From positions 38,241-102,240 of the forward strand of contig NZ_DASZBY010000116.1 of assembly GCF_035943795.1 (NCBI RefSeq): 64,000 nt of DNA, read 5' to 3'. Positions within the stretch are counted from its first letter, which is position 1. Each line of letters opens with the position of its first letter. The notes beneath the pieces were generated by a model. That model was given only the letters and a program-made list of their open reading frames with translations. It was not told the origin of the DNA and did no database searches. This document shows, one piece after another, positions 25,076-33,903 of the stretch. Source of the stretch: Aliidongia sp035943795. GTDB lineage: Bacteria; Pseudomonadota; Alphaproteobacteria; ATCC43930; CGMCC-115725. Both the position numbers and the translations under genes were made by a program.

Positions 25076-25900
25076 ATGAGTGCCGCCGTGCCGCTGTCGG
25101 CCGCGCCGGCGGAAATCCATGCGCGCATGGCGGGCGTCTCGCGGATCTACGACGGCGGGGTGCATGCGCTGGGGCCGATCGACCTCGACCTGCGCCGCGG
25201 CGAGTTCTTCTCGATCGTCGGGCCGTCCGGCTGCGGCAAGTCGACGATGCTCGACGTGCTGGCCGGCCTGGGCATGCCCAGCGCGGGTTCGATCACCTTC
25301 GAGGGCAAGCCGGTCGCCGGCACGGTGCCCGACGGCGTGGGTGTCGTGTTCCAGGAGGATTCCTCGTTTCCCTGGCTGACCGTGCGCGACAACATCGGCT
25401 TCGGCCTGAAGCGCAGCGGCATGCGCGGGCCGGAATTGGCGGGCCGGGTCGAACATGCGATCGAATTCATGGGCCTGAAGGATTTCGCTTCCGCCTATCC
25501 GACCCAGCTGTCGGGCGGCATGCGCCAGCGGGTGTGCATCGCGCGCACGCTCGTGCTGCGGCCGCGGCTGATCCTGCTGGACGAGCCGTTCGGTGCGCTC
25601 GACCAGCAGACCCGCCTGCTGATGGGCGACGAGCTGCTGCGCCTATGGCGCGAAACCGGCGCCACCGTGCTGCTGATCACTCACGCGCTCGACGAGGCGG
25701 CGATGCTGTCCGACCGGGTCGGCATCATGTCGTCGCGACCCGGCCGCTTCATCGAGATCGTGGAAACCGGCTGGTCGCGCGACCGGACGAGCGAGATCGC
25801 CGCCGACCTGGCCTTCGGCCGGGTCACCAGCTACTTGTGGGAAAAGCTGCGTGGCGAGTCGATGAAGGCCATGTCCCGGGCGGAACACGTGGCGCCATGA
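25076..25900 (+). CDS. ABC transporter ATP-binding protein, SsuB/TauB (NitT/TauT) type
   Basis: 274 aa with Walker A GPSGCGKSTMLDVLAGL, the Q-loop VVFQEDSSFPWLTV, signature QLSGGMRQRVCIARTL, Walker B RLILLDEPFGALD and the switch His in LLITHALDEA. The start is placed at ATGAGTGCC, with GGGG 7 nt upstream; an ATG two codons earlier is possible. It is translationally coupled to the permease (ATGA). Together with the distant NMT1/SsuA-type binding protein it would complete an importer. Confidence 0.9.
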   Translation: MSAAVPLSAAPAEIHARMAGVSRIYDGGVHALGPIDLDLRRGEFFSIVGPSGCGKSTMLDVLAGLGMPSAGSITFEGKPVAGTVPDGVGVVFQEDSSFPWLTVRDNIGFGLKRSGMRGPELAGRVEHAIEFMGLKDFASAYPTQLSGGMRQRVCIARTLVLRPRLILLDEPFGALDQQTRLLMGDELLRLWRETGATVLLITHALDEAAMLSDRVGIMSSRPGRFIEIVETGWSRDRTSEIAADLAFGRVTSYLWEKLRGESMKAMSRAEHVAP

Positions 25901-27411
25901 CGCGTTCGGGGCTGCAGCGGATCGGGATCGTCACGGGTTTGGTGGTGATGTGCGAGGCGGCGTGCCGCTTCGGCTGGGTCAGCCGGCACACCCTGGTGCC
26001 GCCGACGGAAATGGCCGCCACCTTGGCGGCGCTGATGCGGACCGAGGATTTCTGGTCGCAGGCCTCGTTCACCGCGGGCAACATCCTCGTCTCGTTCGTC
26101 TCCGCCGTTATCGTCGGCTTCGCGATCGGCGTCGTGCTGCACCGGCTGCCACGCACCCGGCGCGCGATCGAGCCGATGATCGCCAGCTATTACGCCCTGC
26201 CGTTCTTCGTGCTCTACCCGCTGTTCATCGTGCTGCTCGGCATGAATGCGCTGCCGATCATCTTCATGGGCTTCCTCTATGCCGTCATGGCGATGATCAC
26301 CGGCACCTTGACCGGCCTCGACCGGGTGCCGCGCATCTTCCTGAAACTGGCCCAGACCTATCGGATGGACCGCCTCAGGCAAGCGCTGCTGATCCAGTTG
26401 CCGGGGGCGGCACCCTATGTCTTCACCGGCGTCAAGCTGGCCTTCGGCTATGCCATCACCGGCGTCATCGGGTCGGAATTCATCCTGTCCAACAACGGGC
26501 TCGGCTACGGCATCGCGTTTTCCTACAATAATTTCGACGACCGGACGATGTACGCCTTGCTGGTCTTCGTCCTGGTGTCCGTCTCGATCCTGACCCTGGT
26601 CCTGCATGCCGCCGAGCAGCGGGTGCAGTACCGCGCGCGGGCGGGTGCTGTGGCGCGTGCCGCCGACGAGGTGGGCACCGCCGGCCGCTGGCTGGGCCTC
26701 GCGGCCTGCATCCTCGTCATTCTCGTGGTCTGGGAAATCGTATTCCTGCGGGTCGGGCAGGAGGCGGTCGCCTCGCCGCTCACCAGCTTCCGCCGGCTTG
26801 GTATTCTGCTGACCCAGGACGATTTCTGGGCGAACGTGGCGGAGACCATGCGCGCGCTGGCGCTGTCGCTCGGCCTGTCTTGCGTCGTGGGCGCGCTGGT
26901 CGGCATGGCGCTGGGGGTCAGCAAGGCCGCATCCGATGTGCTGGCGCCGCTGCTGATCGCGTTCTATGCGATGCCGAAGGTGACGCTCTATCCCGTCATC
27001 CTGCTGTTCTTCGGCATCGGCCTCGCGGCCAAGGTCGCGTTCGGCGCGATCTACGGCATGATCCCGATGATCCTCATCACCATGAACGCCATCCTGTCGA
27101 TGAACCCGTCGCTGCGCCGGACCAGCCAGGTGATGCACCTGACGCGGGTGCAGTACCTGTGTACGGTCGTCCTGCCGGCGACCTTGCCGGAAATGGTGTC
27201 GGGCCTGCGCATCAGCTTTTCGATCACCCTGCTGGGCGTGATGATCGGCGAGATGTTCGCCTCTCAGCGCGGGCTCGGTTTCATGATCATGAACAGCATG
27301 GGCGTCAACGACACCTCGACCATGATGGCGGTCACCGTGTTGATCAGCATCTTCGCGCTGACCATGAACGGCGGCCTGATGCTGCTGGACACGCGCTTCC
27401 GCCGAAGCTGA
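25897..27411 (+). CDS. ABC transporter permease with two fused permease domains
   Basis: 504 aa, about twice the normal 250-270 aa of a TauC/SsuC permease. Two complete BPD_transp_1 units are visible. The first (about 1-255) has FFVLYPLFIVLLGMNALPII and an IGSEFILSNNGLGYG end. The second (about 260-504) has KVTLYPVILLFFGIGLAAK and an IGEMFASQRGLGFM end. A basic/polar linker with RVQYRARAGAVARAADE joins them. One chain can thus supply both halves of the pore. A further open frame upstream of the ATG runs antisense-like over the ATPase gene and is not coding. Confidence 0.88.
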   Translation: MTRSGLQRIGIVTGLVVMCEAACRFGWVSRHTLVPPTEMAATLAALMRTEDFWSQASFTAGNILVSFVSAVIVGFAIGVVLHRLPRTRRAIEPMIASYYALPFFVLYPLFIVLLGMNALPIIFMGFLYAVMAMITGTLTGLDRVPRIFLKLAQTYRMDRLRQALLIQLPGAAPYVFTGVKLAFGYAITGVIGSEFILSNNGLGYGIAFSYNNFDDRTMYALLVFVLVSVSILTLVLHAAEQRVQYRARAGAVARAADEVGTAGRWLGLAACILVILVVWEIVFLRVGQEAVASPLTSFRRLGILLTQDDFWANVAETMRALALSLGLSCVVGALVGMALGVSKAASDVLAPLLIAFYAMPKVTLYPVILLFFGIGLAAKVAFGAIYGMIPMILITMNAILSMNPSLRRTSQVMHLTRVQYLCTVVLPATLPEMVSGLRISFSITLLGVMIGEMFASQRGLGFMIMNSMGVNDTSTMMAVTVLISIFALTMNGGLMLLDTRFRRS

Positions 27412-27435
27412 TCTGGCGATCGACACTTGAATTTT

Positions 27436-27446
27436 CTGTCCGACAG
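27436..27446. promoter_or_regulatory. Candidate GntR operator upstream of the phosphotransferase gene
   Basis: CTGTC-c-GACAG is a perfect dyad 67 bp before the TTG start at 27513. Its core TGTC-S-GACA matches the dyad at 38734-38744 next to the GntR gene, and both fit the FadR/FCD-type GntR pattern GT-N3-AC. Confidence 0.5.
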
Positions 27447-27512
27447 TTGAACAGTTCACGGGCCGGTTCCGCAGGGCGGGCGGAATATTTCGATCGATCA
27501 GGGAGACCGTTC

Positions 27513-28562
27513 TTGAGCAGTGGCGCCGAAGTTACCGAGGTCCGGGCCGGACATGCGTTCGATACCGCTCGGCTTGCCGAGTATCTGACGCAGCATCTGG
27601 AGGGCTTCTCGGGTGCGGTTAGGGCCCGGCAATTTCGCGGCGGCCAGTCCAACCCGACGTTCCTGATCGAGACCGAGCAGGGCCGTTACGTGCTGCGCAA
27701 AAAGCCGCCGGGCCAGTTGCTGCCGTCCGCGCATATGATCGAACGGGAATACCGCGTCATGCATGCGCTGCGCGACAGCTTGGTGCCGATCATCGGTACC
27801 AAGCTGCTGTGCGAGGATCCTTCCGTGATCGGCACGGCGTTCTACCTGATGGATTTCGCCGAGGGCCGCGTGTTTCGCGACCCGGCGCTGCCGGACATGA
27901 CGGCCGGAGAACGGCGCGCGATCTACGGCGCCATGAGCGACGTGATGGCACGCCTGCATGCGGTCGACTGGCGAGCGGTCGGGCTCGAAGGGTTCGGCAA
28001 GCCGACCGGGTACCTCACCCGGCAGATCGCGCTCTGGACGCGCCAGTACGAGGCGGCCAAGACCCAGGAGATCCCGGCGATGGACGCGTTGATCCGCTGG
28101 CTGCCGGCGCACATGCCGGCCGACGAGGCGACGACCATCGCACACGGCGACTTCCGCCTGGAAAACCTGATGTTCCACCCGACGGAGCCGCGGGTGCTGG
28201 GCGTGCTCGACTGGGAACTGGCGACGATCGGTCATCCGTTCGCCGACGTGGCCTATAATTGCATGATCTGGCACCTGGATCCGGCGACGCCGAGCCTGGG
28301 CGGCCTCAAGGGCCGCGACCTCGCGGCGCTCGGCATTCCATCCGAGGCCGATTATCTCGCCGACTACGCCCGGAGCGCCGGCCGCGCGCGTATCGAGAAT
28401 TATCCGTTCTTCCTGGCCTTCGCGTTCTTCCGCTTCGCCTCGATCGCCCAGGGCGTCTATGCGCGTGCGCTCGCCGGGAACGCCAGTGCCCCCAACGCGC
28501 TCGAGGTGGGCTCGCTGGCAGGGCCGCTCGCCGATCTCGGCTGGCAGGCGGCGCAGGGCTGA
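27513..28562 (+). CDS. Phosphotransferase family protein (ACAD10/11-type APH kinase)
   Basis: 349 aa with an aminoglycoside-phosphotransferase/choline-kinase fold. QSNPTFLIETEQGRYVLRKK is the nucleotide Lys region, TIAHGDFRLENLMFHPTEP the catalytic HGD-x4-N motif, and VLDWELATIGHPFADVAY the metal Asp. Relatives fused or linked to acyl-CoA dehydrogenases phosphorylate 4-hydroxyacyl-CoA substrates. The start is a TTG preceded by AGGGAG with 8-nt spacing; no in-frame ATG occurs for over 70 codons. It is convergent with, and probably coregulated with, the CoA-thioester operon. Confidence 0.85.
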   Translation: MSSGAEVTEVRAGHAFDTARLAEYLTQHLEGFSGAVRARQFRGGQSNPTFLIETEQGRYVLRKKPPGQLLPSAHMIEREYRVMHALRDSLVPIIGTKLLCEDPSVIGTAFYLMDFAEGRVFRDPALPDMTAGERRAIYGAMSDVMARLHAVDWRAVGLEGFGKPTGYLTRQIALWTRQYEAAKTQEIPAMDALIRWLPAHMPADEATTIAHGDFRLENLMFHPTEPRVLGVLDWELATIGHPFADVAYNCMIWHLDPATPSLGGLKGRDLAALGIPSEADYLADYARSAGRARIENYPFFLAFAFFRFASIAQGVYARALAGNASAPNALEVGSLAGPLADLGWQAAQG

Positions 28563-28565
28563 ACC

Positions 28566-28603
28566 GACCGATGCCCGGTCCCATCAGGGGCCGGGCGCCG
28601 GTC
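28566..28603. terminator. Bidirectional hairpin between convergent genes
   Basis: GACCG-at-GCCCGG, a 12-nt loop and CCGGGC-gc-CGGTC form an 11-pair stem with one internal mismatch between the stops of the phosphotransferase (28562) and the binding protein (28609). U-tracts are absent. Confidence 0.5.
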
Positions 28604-28608
28604 TGCCG

Positions 28609-29799
28609 TCAGCCGGGCATCTTGCACGTCACCGCCGGGGCCACGTCGGCGGCGCTGACCGTCGTCTTGACCACCGGGCGCAGCACGCCGTCGACCTTCT
28701 CGACCACGCCGAAATAGTTCGGCTTCAGCAACTGGTGGTCTTCGGCGCGCAGCTTCAGCTTGCCCATGATGGTGTCGAACTCGCCGCCGGACATCGCCTT
28801 GGCGACGTCGTCCGGCTTCACGCTGTTTGCCGTTTTCACCGCCTGGAACAGCACCTGCATGCCCAGATAGGTCTCGCCCTCGAAATTGGTCGGCGGCGTG
28901 TTGTATTTCGCGGTCCAGGCCTTCACGAACGTCTTGTTCTCGGGCGTGTCCAGGGTCGAACTGTAGTTGATGATGCCGTAGATGCCCTGCGCCGCGTCGC
29001 CCAGCGTCTTGACCGTGCCGTCGGTGGTGAAGCTGACGCCGGCGACCGTCACCGAACTGGTCAGCCCGAACTGCTTCGCCTGCTGGGCGAAGTTGATCGC
29101 GTCGCGGCCGGCGAGCACGACCCAGACGCCTTCGGCGCCGCTTTTCTTGATCTGCTCGATATAGGGCGCGAAGTCGTTCACGTCGGCTGGCGTGTAGAGG
29201 TCGGCGACCATCTCCTTGCCCATGCCCTTGGCGGCTTTGTCGAACAGATCGCCCGAGCCGCGGCCCCATGCGATGTCGGCGGCGACGACCGCCCACTTCT
29301 TTTCCTTCCGTTGGGCCAGCCAGGGCTTCACGGTCGCCGCATCCATCGCCGACTGGGTGTTGACCCGGAACACGCGCGGCACGCAGTTGGCACCGGTCAG
29401 CTCGTCCGCCTTGTTGATGGTCGAGATGTAGATCGAACCCCAGCGATCCATCAACGGCGCGATGGCGAGGCCTTCGCCGGACGCGATCGTGCCGGTCAGG
29501 ATGGTGTAGCCTTCCGACACCAGCTTTTCGGACTGGCGGCGGGCCAGGTCCGGCTTCGCCTCGGTGTCGTAGGATTTGAACTCGACCATGTGGCCGGCGA
29601 TGCCGTGCTGGGCGTTCGCCTCGTCCGTCGCGAAGCGGACGGCGCGCATCACCTCCTCGCCGAGCGTCGCGTAGGGACCCGACAGATCGGTCGGCACGCC
29701 GATGCGCAGCGGATCCGCCGCGAAGGCCGACGTCGCCAGCATGGCGGCAAGCATCGCGCTCCCGGCCGCCGCGGTGAAAGCATGGATCGACCTAGGCAT
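28609..29799 (-). CDS. livK: Branched-chain-type ABC transporter substrate-binding protein
   Basis: 396 aa. The Sec signal is about residues 1-28 (MLAAMLATSAFAAD). The mature part DPLRIGVPTDLSGPYATLGE is typical of Peripla_BP_6 (LivK/AmiC-like) receptors. It is the last gene of the minus-strand operon that starts with enoyl-CoA hydratase. LIV-type systems in such settings often import aromatic or branched carboxylates rather than amino acids. Confidence 0.9.
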   Translation of the reverse strand: MPRSIHAFTAAAGSAMLAAMLATSAFAADPLRIGVPTDLSGPYATLGEEVMRAVRFATDEANAQHGIAGHMVEFKSYDTEAKPDLARRQSEKLVSEGYTILTGTIASGEGLAIAPLMDRWGSIYISTINKADELTGANCVPRVFRVNTQSAMDAATVKPWLAQRKEKKWAVVAADIAWGRGSGDLFDKAAKGMGKEMVADLYTPADVNDFAPYIEQIKKSGAEGVWVVLAGRDAINFAQQAKQFGLTSSVTVAGVSFTTDGTVKTLGDAAQGIYGIINYSSTLDTPENKTFVKAWTAKYNTPPTNFEGETYLGMQVLFQAVKTANSVKPDDVAKAMSGGEFDTIMGKLKLRAEDHQLLKPNYFGVVEKVDGVLRPVVKTTVSAADVAPAVTCKMPG

Positions 29800-29817
29800 T
29801 GTGCTCCTCCCCTGTTC

Positions 29818-29832
29818 CCGCCCGTCGGGCGG
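29818..29832 (-). other. Intercistronic hairpin between livF and the binding-protein gene
   Basis: CCGCCC-gtc-GGGCGG forms a short perfect stem in the 72-bp gap upstream of the binding-protein gene. It may modulate readthrough or mRNA stability. Confidence 0.35.
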
Positions 29833-29871
29833 ATGATGCGGATCGATCGTGTGTCGATCTCGTCGTATGGC

Positions 29872-30567
29872 TCAGATCGCGATGTGCCCCTGCAGGGCAT
29901 CGCGGCTGACGTCGCGCAGAGAGCCGCTTTCGGCGACCGCGCCCTTGGACAGGACGTAGAACCGTTCGGCCACCCGGTGGATCAGGCTGACGTTCTGTTC
30001 GATCAGCAGGATGCCCATGCCGTCCTCGCCCAGCCGGACCAGCAGGGCGGCCAGGTCATCGACGATGACGGGCGCCAGGCCCTCGCTCGGCTCGTCCAGG
30101 ATCAGCAGGTCGGGGTTCGCCATCAGCGCGCGCCCGATCGCCAGCATCTGCTGCTGCCCGCCGCTCAATGCCGAGCCCGGATTCATCCGGCGCTCGCGCA
30201 GGATCGGGAACAGCTCGTGGATCTTCGCCAGGGTCCAGGCGCCACGCCGGGCGGTGGCCGAGCCCAGCAGCAGGTTTTCCTCGACGGTCAGGTTCGGCAG
30301 GATGCCGCGGCCCTGCAGGACCACGGCGATGCCGTTCTGCGCCGGGGTATAGCCGCGCAGATCCTTCACCGTCCGGCCGCGCATCTCGACCCGGCCCTGG
30401 GCCACGCGGGTGCCGCCGCACAGCGTGTTCACCACCGTGGTCTTGCCGACGCCGTTGCGGCCGACCAGCGCCACCCGCTCGCCGCCGCCGACCTCGAAGC
30501 TCACGCCATTCAGGATCCGGGCCTGGCCGTAGAGCGCGTGTACGTCGTGGAACGCGAGCAGCGACAT
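29872..30567 (-). CDS. livF: Branched-chain-type ABC transporter ATPase LivF
   Basis: 231 aa with Walker A LVGRNGVGKTTVVNTL, signature ALSGGQQQMLAIGRALM, Walker B DLLILDEPSEGLAP and the LivF-typical IEQNVSLIHRVAERFYVL. The start ATG overlaps the LivG stop (TGATG); a longer open frame upstream is the shadow of livG. Confidence 0.92.
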   Translation of the reverse strand: MSLLAFHDVHALYGQARILNGVSFEVGGGERVALVGRNGVGKTTVVNTLCGGTRVAQGRVEMRGRTVKDLRGYTPAQNGIAVVLQGRGILPNLTVEENLLLGSATARRGAWTLAKIHELFPILRERRMNPGSALSGGQQQMLAIGRALMANPDLLILDEPSEGLAPVIVDDLAALLVRLGEDGMGILLIEQNVSLIHRVAERFYVLSKGAVAESGSLRDVSRDALQGHIAI

Positions 30568-31274
30568 CACGCCTCCGTGCCCAGGTACGCGGCGATCACC
30601 GTCGGGTTGGCGCGGATTTCCGCACAACTGCCTTCGCTGAGCGATCGGCCGAGATGCAGCACGGTGATCCGGTCGCAGATCGAGAACACGACCTGCATGT
30701 CGTGCTCGACCAGCAGCACCGTCACGCCCCAGCGGTTCGCGAGGTCGCGCAGGATGCGGGCGAGGCCGAGGGATTCCTCCATCGTCAGCCCGGCCGCCGG
30801 CTCGTCGAGCAGCAGCACGCTGGGCCGGCCGACGAGGGCCAGAGCCAGGTCGAGCCGCCGCTGGTCGCCATAGCTGATCTCCGCCGCCGGCCGGTCGGCG
30901 TGCGCGCGCAGGTCCAGTTCGTCCATCACCTCGTCGATGTCGGCGTCCGCGACCGCCCATGAGGCGATGCGCAACTGCTGCTCGACCGACAGGTCGGGGA
31001 AGATGTTCGTCCGCTGGAACGAACGGGCCATGCCGCGCTTGCGCCGTTGCTGCGGGCTGAGGCCGCTGATGTCCATGCCGTTCAGCAGGACCCGGCCGCC
31101 GGGATGCTTCGCCCGGCCCGACAGCACGTCGATCAAGGTCGACTTGCCGGCCCCGTTCGGCCCGATCAGGCCGCGGATCTCGCCCTGGCGCACCGCGATG
31201 TCGACGCCGTCGAGTGCGGTAAACCCGCCGAACCGGCGGGTGAGCCCGATGCCTTCGATCGCGAGCCCCTTCAT
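30567..31274 (-). CDS. livG: Branched-chain-type ABC transporter ATPase LivG
   Basis: 235 aa with IGPNGAGKSTLIDVLSGR, EISYGDQRRLDLALALVGRP and VLLLDEPAAGLTMEES, the LivG pattern. The start at MKGLAIE overlaps the LivM stop (ATGA). It lacks the longer C-terminal extension of some LivG proteins. Confidence 0.92.
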   Translation of the reverse strand: MKGLAIEGIGLTRRFGGFTALDGVDIAVRQGEIRGLIGPNGAGKSTLIDVLSGRAKHPGGRVLLNGMDISGLSPQQRRKRGMARSFQRTNIFPDLSVEQQLRIASWAVADADIDEVMDELDLRAHADRPAAEISYGDQRRLDLALALVGRPSVLLLDEPAAGLTMEESLGLARILRDLANRWGVTVLLVEHDMQVVFSICDRITVLHLGRSLSEGSCAEIRANPTVIAAYLGTEA

Positions 31275-32269
31275 CGCCGCCGCAATCCGATGAGGCTGCT
31301 CGCCAGGCCGACGATGCCCTCCGGCATGGTCAGGGTGACGAAGACCAGCACCGTGCCGACGATGGCCGGCCAATATTCCGCGAACTGGCCGGCCAGGTCC
31401 TTGATGTAGAACAGCACAATGGCGCCGATCGCCGGGCCGACGATGAATTTGGCGCCGCCGACGATGGCCATGACCAGGGCCGAGCCGGACAGGCTCCAGT
31501 GCAGCATCTGCGGGGCGATATAGCCGTTGTAGCTCGCCTGCAGAATGCCGGCGATGGCCGCGATGAAGGCGGCGATCGCATAGACCAGCGCGCGCGGCAC
31601 GGTCGTGGACAGGCCGATGAAGCGCGCCCGTTCCTCGTTGTCGCGGATCGCGGCCGCGATCTGGCCGGTGCGGCTGGCCGAGAACAGCGTCAGGCCGACC
31701 AGGGCCACGACCAGGATGGACCAGGCGAGCACGACCATGACGGCCGGGTCCTGCAGGCCGCGCGTCGGCAGGCCGAACAGGCGGGCGGGCAGGTTGAACG
31801 ACATGCCGTCGTCGCCCTTGGCCAGCTCGCGCCAGCGGAAGGCCACCTCGTAGAGCGCCTGGCCGATGGCGAGCGTGAGCATCGCATGGGCGACACCGGT
31901 CACCCGGGCCACGACCAGCCCGAACAGGAAGGCGACCAGGGTCGGGACGGCGAGGGCCAGGACGAAAGCCAGCTCCGGCGTCACCAGCGAACGGGCGATC
32001 AGGATGGCGAAGACATAGCCACCCAACCCGAAGAACGCCGCCTGGCCAAAGCTGATCCGGCCGTTCTGGCGGATCAGGAAGCCGACGCTGGTCGCCAGCA
32101 GCGCGTCGAACAAAGATTGCGCCATCAGCGACATCGCGACCTTCGACGGGGCGATCCAGGGCAGCGCGAAGCCGACGATCAGGGCGACGGCACCCAGCAG
32201 CAGCGGCAACAGCGGGATGCCGCGCCGAGGTTTGGCGCGCGGCGCGATGGTGTCGGCGGCGATCGTCAC
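31271..32269 (-). CDS. livM: Branched-chain-type ABC transporter permease LivM
   Basis: 332 aa with about 9-10 membrane segments and the LivM motif SVGFLIRQNGRISFGQAAFF, followed by RTGQIAAAIRDNEERARFIG. It overlaps livH upstream (ATGA) and livG downstream. Confidence 0.92.
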   Translation of the reverse strand: MTIAADTIAPRAKPRRGIPLLPLLLGAVALIVGFALPWIAPSKVAMSLMAQSLFDALLATSVGFLIRQNGRISFGQAAFFGLGGYVFAILIARSLVTPELAFVLALAVPTLVAFLFGLVVARVTGVAHAMLTLAIGQALYEVAFRWRELAKGDDGMSFNLPARLFGLPTRGLQDPAVMVVLAWSILVVALVGLTLFSASRTGQIAAAIRDNEERARFIGLSTTVPRALVYAIAAFIAAIAGILQASYNGYIAPQMLHWSLSGSALVMAIVGGAKFIVGPAIGAIVLFYIKDLAGQFAEYWPAIVGTVLVFVTLTMPEGIVGLASSLIGLRRR

Positions 32270-33114
32270 GAACGCGCCCCCCCGAGGCCGGTCGGGCGCC
32301 AGATCAGCACGCCGACCATCAGCAGCAACGGCAGCATGGTCGAGGCCCAGGGCAGGTAGATCGCCCCGAAATTATGGATCTGGCCGATCAGGATGGCGGC
32401 CACGAACGCGCCGCCGAAGCTGCCCATGCCGCCGACGACCACGACCACGAAAGAATCGATCAGGATGTAGTTGCCCATGGTCGGCGACAGGGTCAGCAGC
32501 GGCCCTGCGACCACGCCGGACAGGCCGGCGAGCGCCGTGCCCAGGCCGACGACGATCAGGCTCAGCCGGTCGACGTTGATGCCCTGGATCGAGGTGATCC
32601 GGGCATCCGCGCTCGCGGCGCGCACATAGAGGCCGATCCGGCTGAAGCGCAGCCACGCCGTCAGGGACAGGGCGACCAGGATGCTGACGGCGATGACGAA
32701 CAGGCGGTAGACCGGGAACGGCGATCCGGCGATCTCGATGGTGCCCGACAGCAGGTCCGGCATGGGATAGCGCAGGTACGCCTTGCCCCAGACCACCGTC
32801 ACCAGGGTCTCGAGGATCAGCAGCAACCCGAAGGTCACGAGCACGGTGACGATGTGATCCTGCTTGCGCAGCGCCCGGAACAGGGTCGCATCCAGGACGC
32901 AGCCGGCCACGGCCATCGCTACCACCGCGACCAGCAGCCCGCCCCACCAATAGCCCGCGGCGGCGACGGAATAGCCGACATAGGCGCCGGTCATGAACAG
33001 GGCGCCATGGGCGAAATTGACCACTTGGCGCAGGCCGAAGATCAGCACGAGCCCGACGGCGAGCAGATACAGCAATCCGCCATAGACGACGCCGTTCAGC
33101 ACCTGGATCAGCAT
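32266..33114 (-). CDS. livH: Branched-chain-type ABC transporter permease LivH
   Basis: 282 aa with about 8 membrane segments. It opens VLNGVVYGGLLYLLAVGLVL, has QVVNFAHGALFMTGAYVGY and a closing VVGGMGSFGGAFVAAILIG, all typical of LivH. It follows the SDR gene by 12 bp in the operon. Confidence 0.92.
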   Translation of the reverse strand: MLIQVLNGVVYGGLLYLLAVGLVLIFGLRQVVNFAHGALFMTGAYVGYSVAAAGYWWGGLLVAVVAMAVAGCVLDATLFRALRKQDHIVTVLVTFGLLLILETLVTVVWGKAYLRYPMPDLLSGTIEIAGSPFPVYRLFVIAVSILVALSLTAWLRFSRIGLYVRAASADARITSIQGINVDRLSLIVVGLGTALAGLSGVVAGPLLTLSPTMGNYILIDSFVVVVVGGMGSFGGAFVAAILIGQIHNFGAIYLPWASTMLPLLLMVGVLIWRPTGLGGARS

Positions 33115-33126
33115 GTGCCCGCCCCC

Positions 33127-33903
33127 TTATCCTGCCGTGTAGCCGCCGTCGACGTACAGGGTCTGACCCGTGACGAAGCCGGCGGCTGGCGAGGCGAGGA
33201 AGACGAGCACCCCGGTCACGTCCCCGACCTCGCCCAGGCGGCCGAGTGCCGAGCGGGCCAGCACCCGGTCATAGAGATGCGGCTGGGTGCGGATCAGGTC
33301 GCGGTTGAGGTCGGTGACGATGACCGTGGCGCCGATCGTGTTGACCGTGATGCCGTGGGGTCCCAGCTCGAAGGCGAGTGCCGCGCCGAAATTCGCCAGT
33401 CCCGCCTTCGACGCGCAATAGGCGGTCCGGGTCGCCATGCCGCGCCCGGACAGGATCGATCCCATGTTGACGATGCGGCCGTGGCGCTGCGCGATCATCG
33501 GCCGGGCGAAGGCGCGCGAGCACAGGAAGGCGCCGGTCAGATTGACGTCGAGGATCGAGCGCCATTCGTCGAGCGGCAAGTCGGCCAGCAGCTTTGGCGA
33601 GGTGACGCCGGCATTGTTGAACAGGATGTCGACCGTGCCGAATTCGGCGACGACCGCGTCGCGCGCGGCGTCGACGGACGCCTCCTCGGTGACGGAGGCC
33701 TCGACCACGAGCGCCCGGCGGCCGGCCTGGCGGATCGCGGCCGCGGTCTGCTCCAGCTTCGCGACGTTGCGGCCGACGACCGCGATATCGGCGCCGGCCT
33801 CGGCGAGGGCCACGGCGGCGGCACTGCCGATCCCGCCGCCGCCGCCGGTGACGACGGCGACGCGGCCTTCCAGGCTGAACGAAGGGCTGGGGCTCATCCT
33901 CAT
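33127..33903 (-). CDS. Short-chain dehydrogenase/reductase
   Basis: 258 aa with TGGGGGIGSAAAVALAEAG, DILFNNAGVTSPKL, catalytic Ser in NMGSILSGRG, AYCASKAGL (Tyr, Lys) and the closing VTGQTLYVDGGYTAG. The start overlaps the previous SDR stop (TGATG). It probably oxidises a 3-hydroxyacyl-type intermediate of the CoA pathway. Confidence 0.88.
   Translation of the reverse strand: MRMSPSPSFSLEGRVAVVTGGGGGIGSAAAVALAEAGADIAVVGRNVAKLEQTAAAIRQAGRRALVVEASVTEEASVDAARDAVVAEFGTVDILFNNAGVTSPKLLADLPLDEWRSILDVNLTGAFLCSRAFARPMIAQRHGRIVNMGSILSGRGMATRTAYCASKAGLANFGAALAFELGPHGITVNTIGATVIVTDLNRDLIRTQPHLYDRVLARSALGRLGEVGDVTGVLVFLASPAAGFVTGQTLYVDGGYTAG

Noticed and set aside
24910..25896. N-terminal 329-codon extension of the permease frame
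   Set aside because: It overlaps the ABC ATPase gene in another frame and lacks membrane segments. The true start is the ATGA overlap at 25897.
26880..27512. Upstream extension of the phosphotransferase frame
   Set aside because: It overlaps the permease gene in another frame. The TTG at 27513 has a proper ribosome-binding site, and the family-typical sequence begins there.
28459..30873. 804-codon plus-strand frame over livF/livK
   Set aside because: It is antisense to clearly recognised ABC genes and crosses a convergent terminator region.
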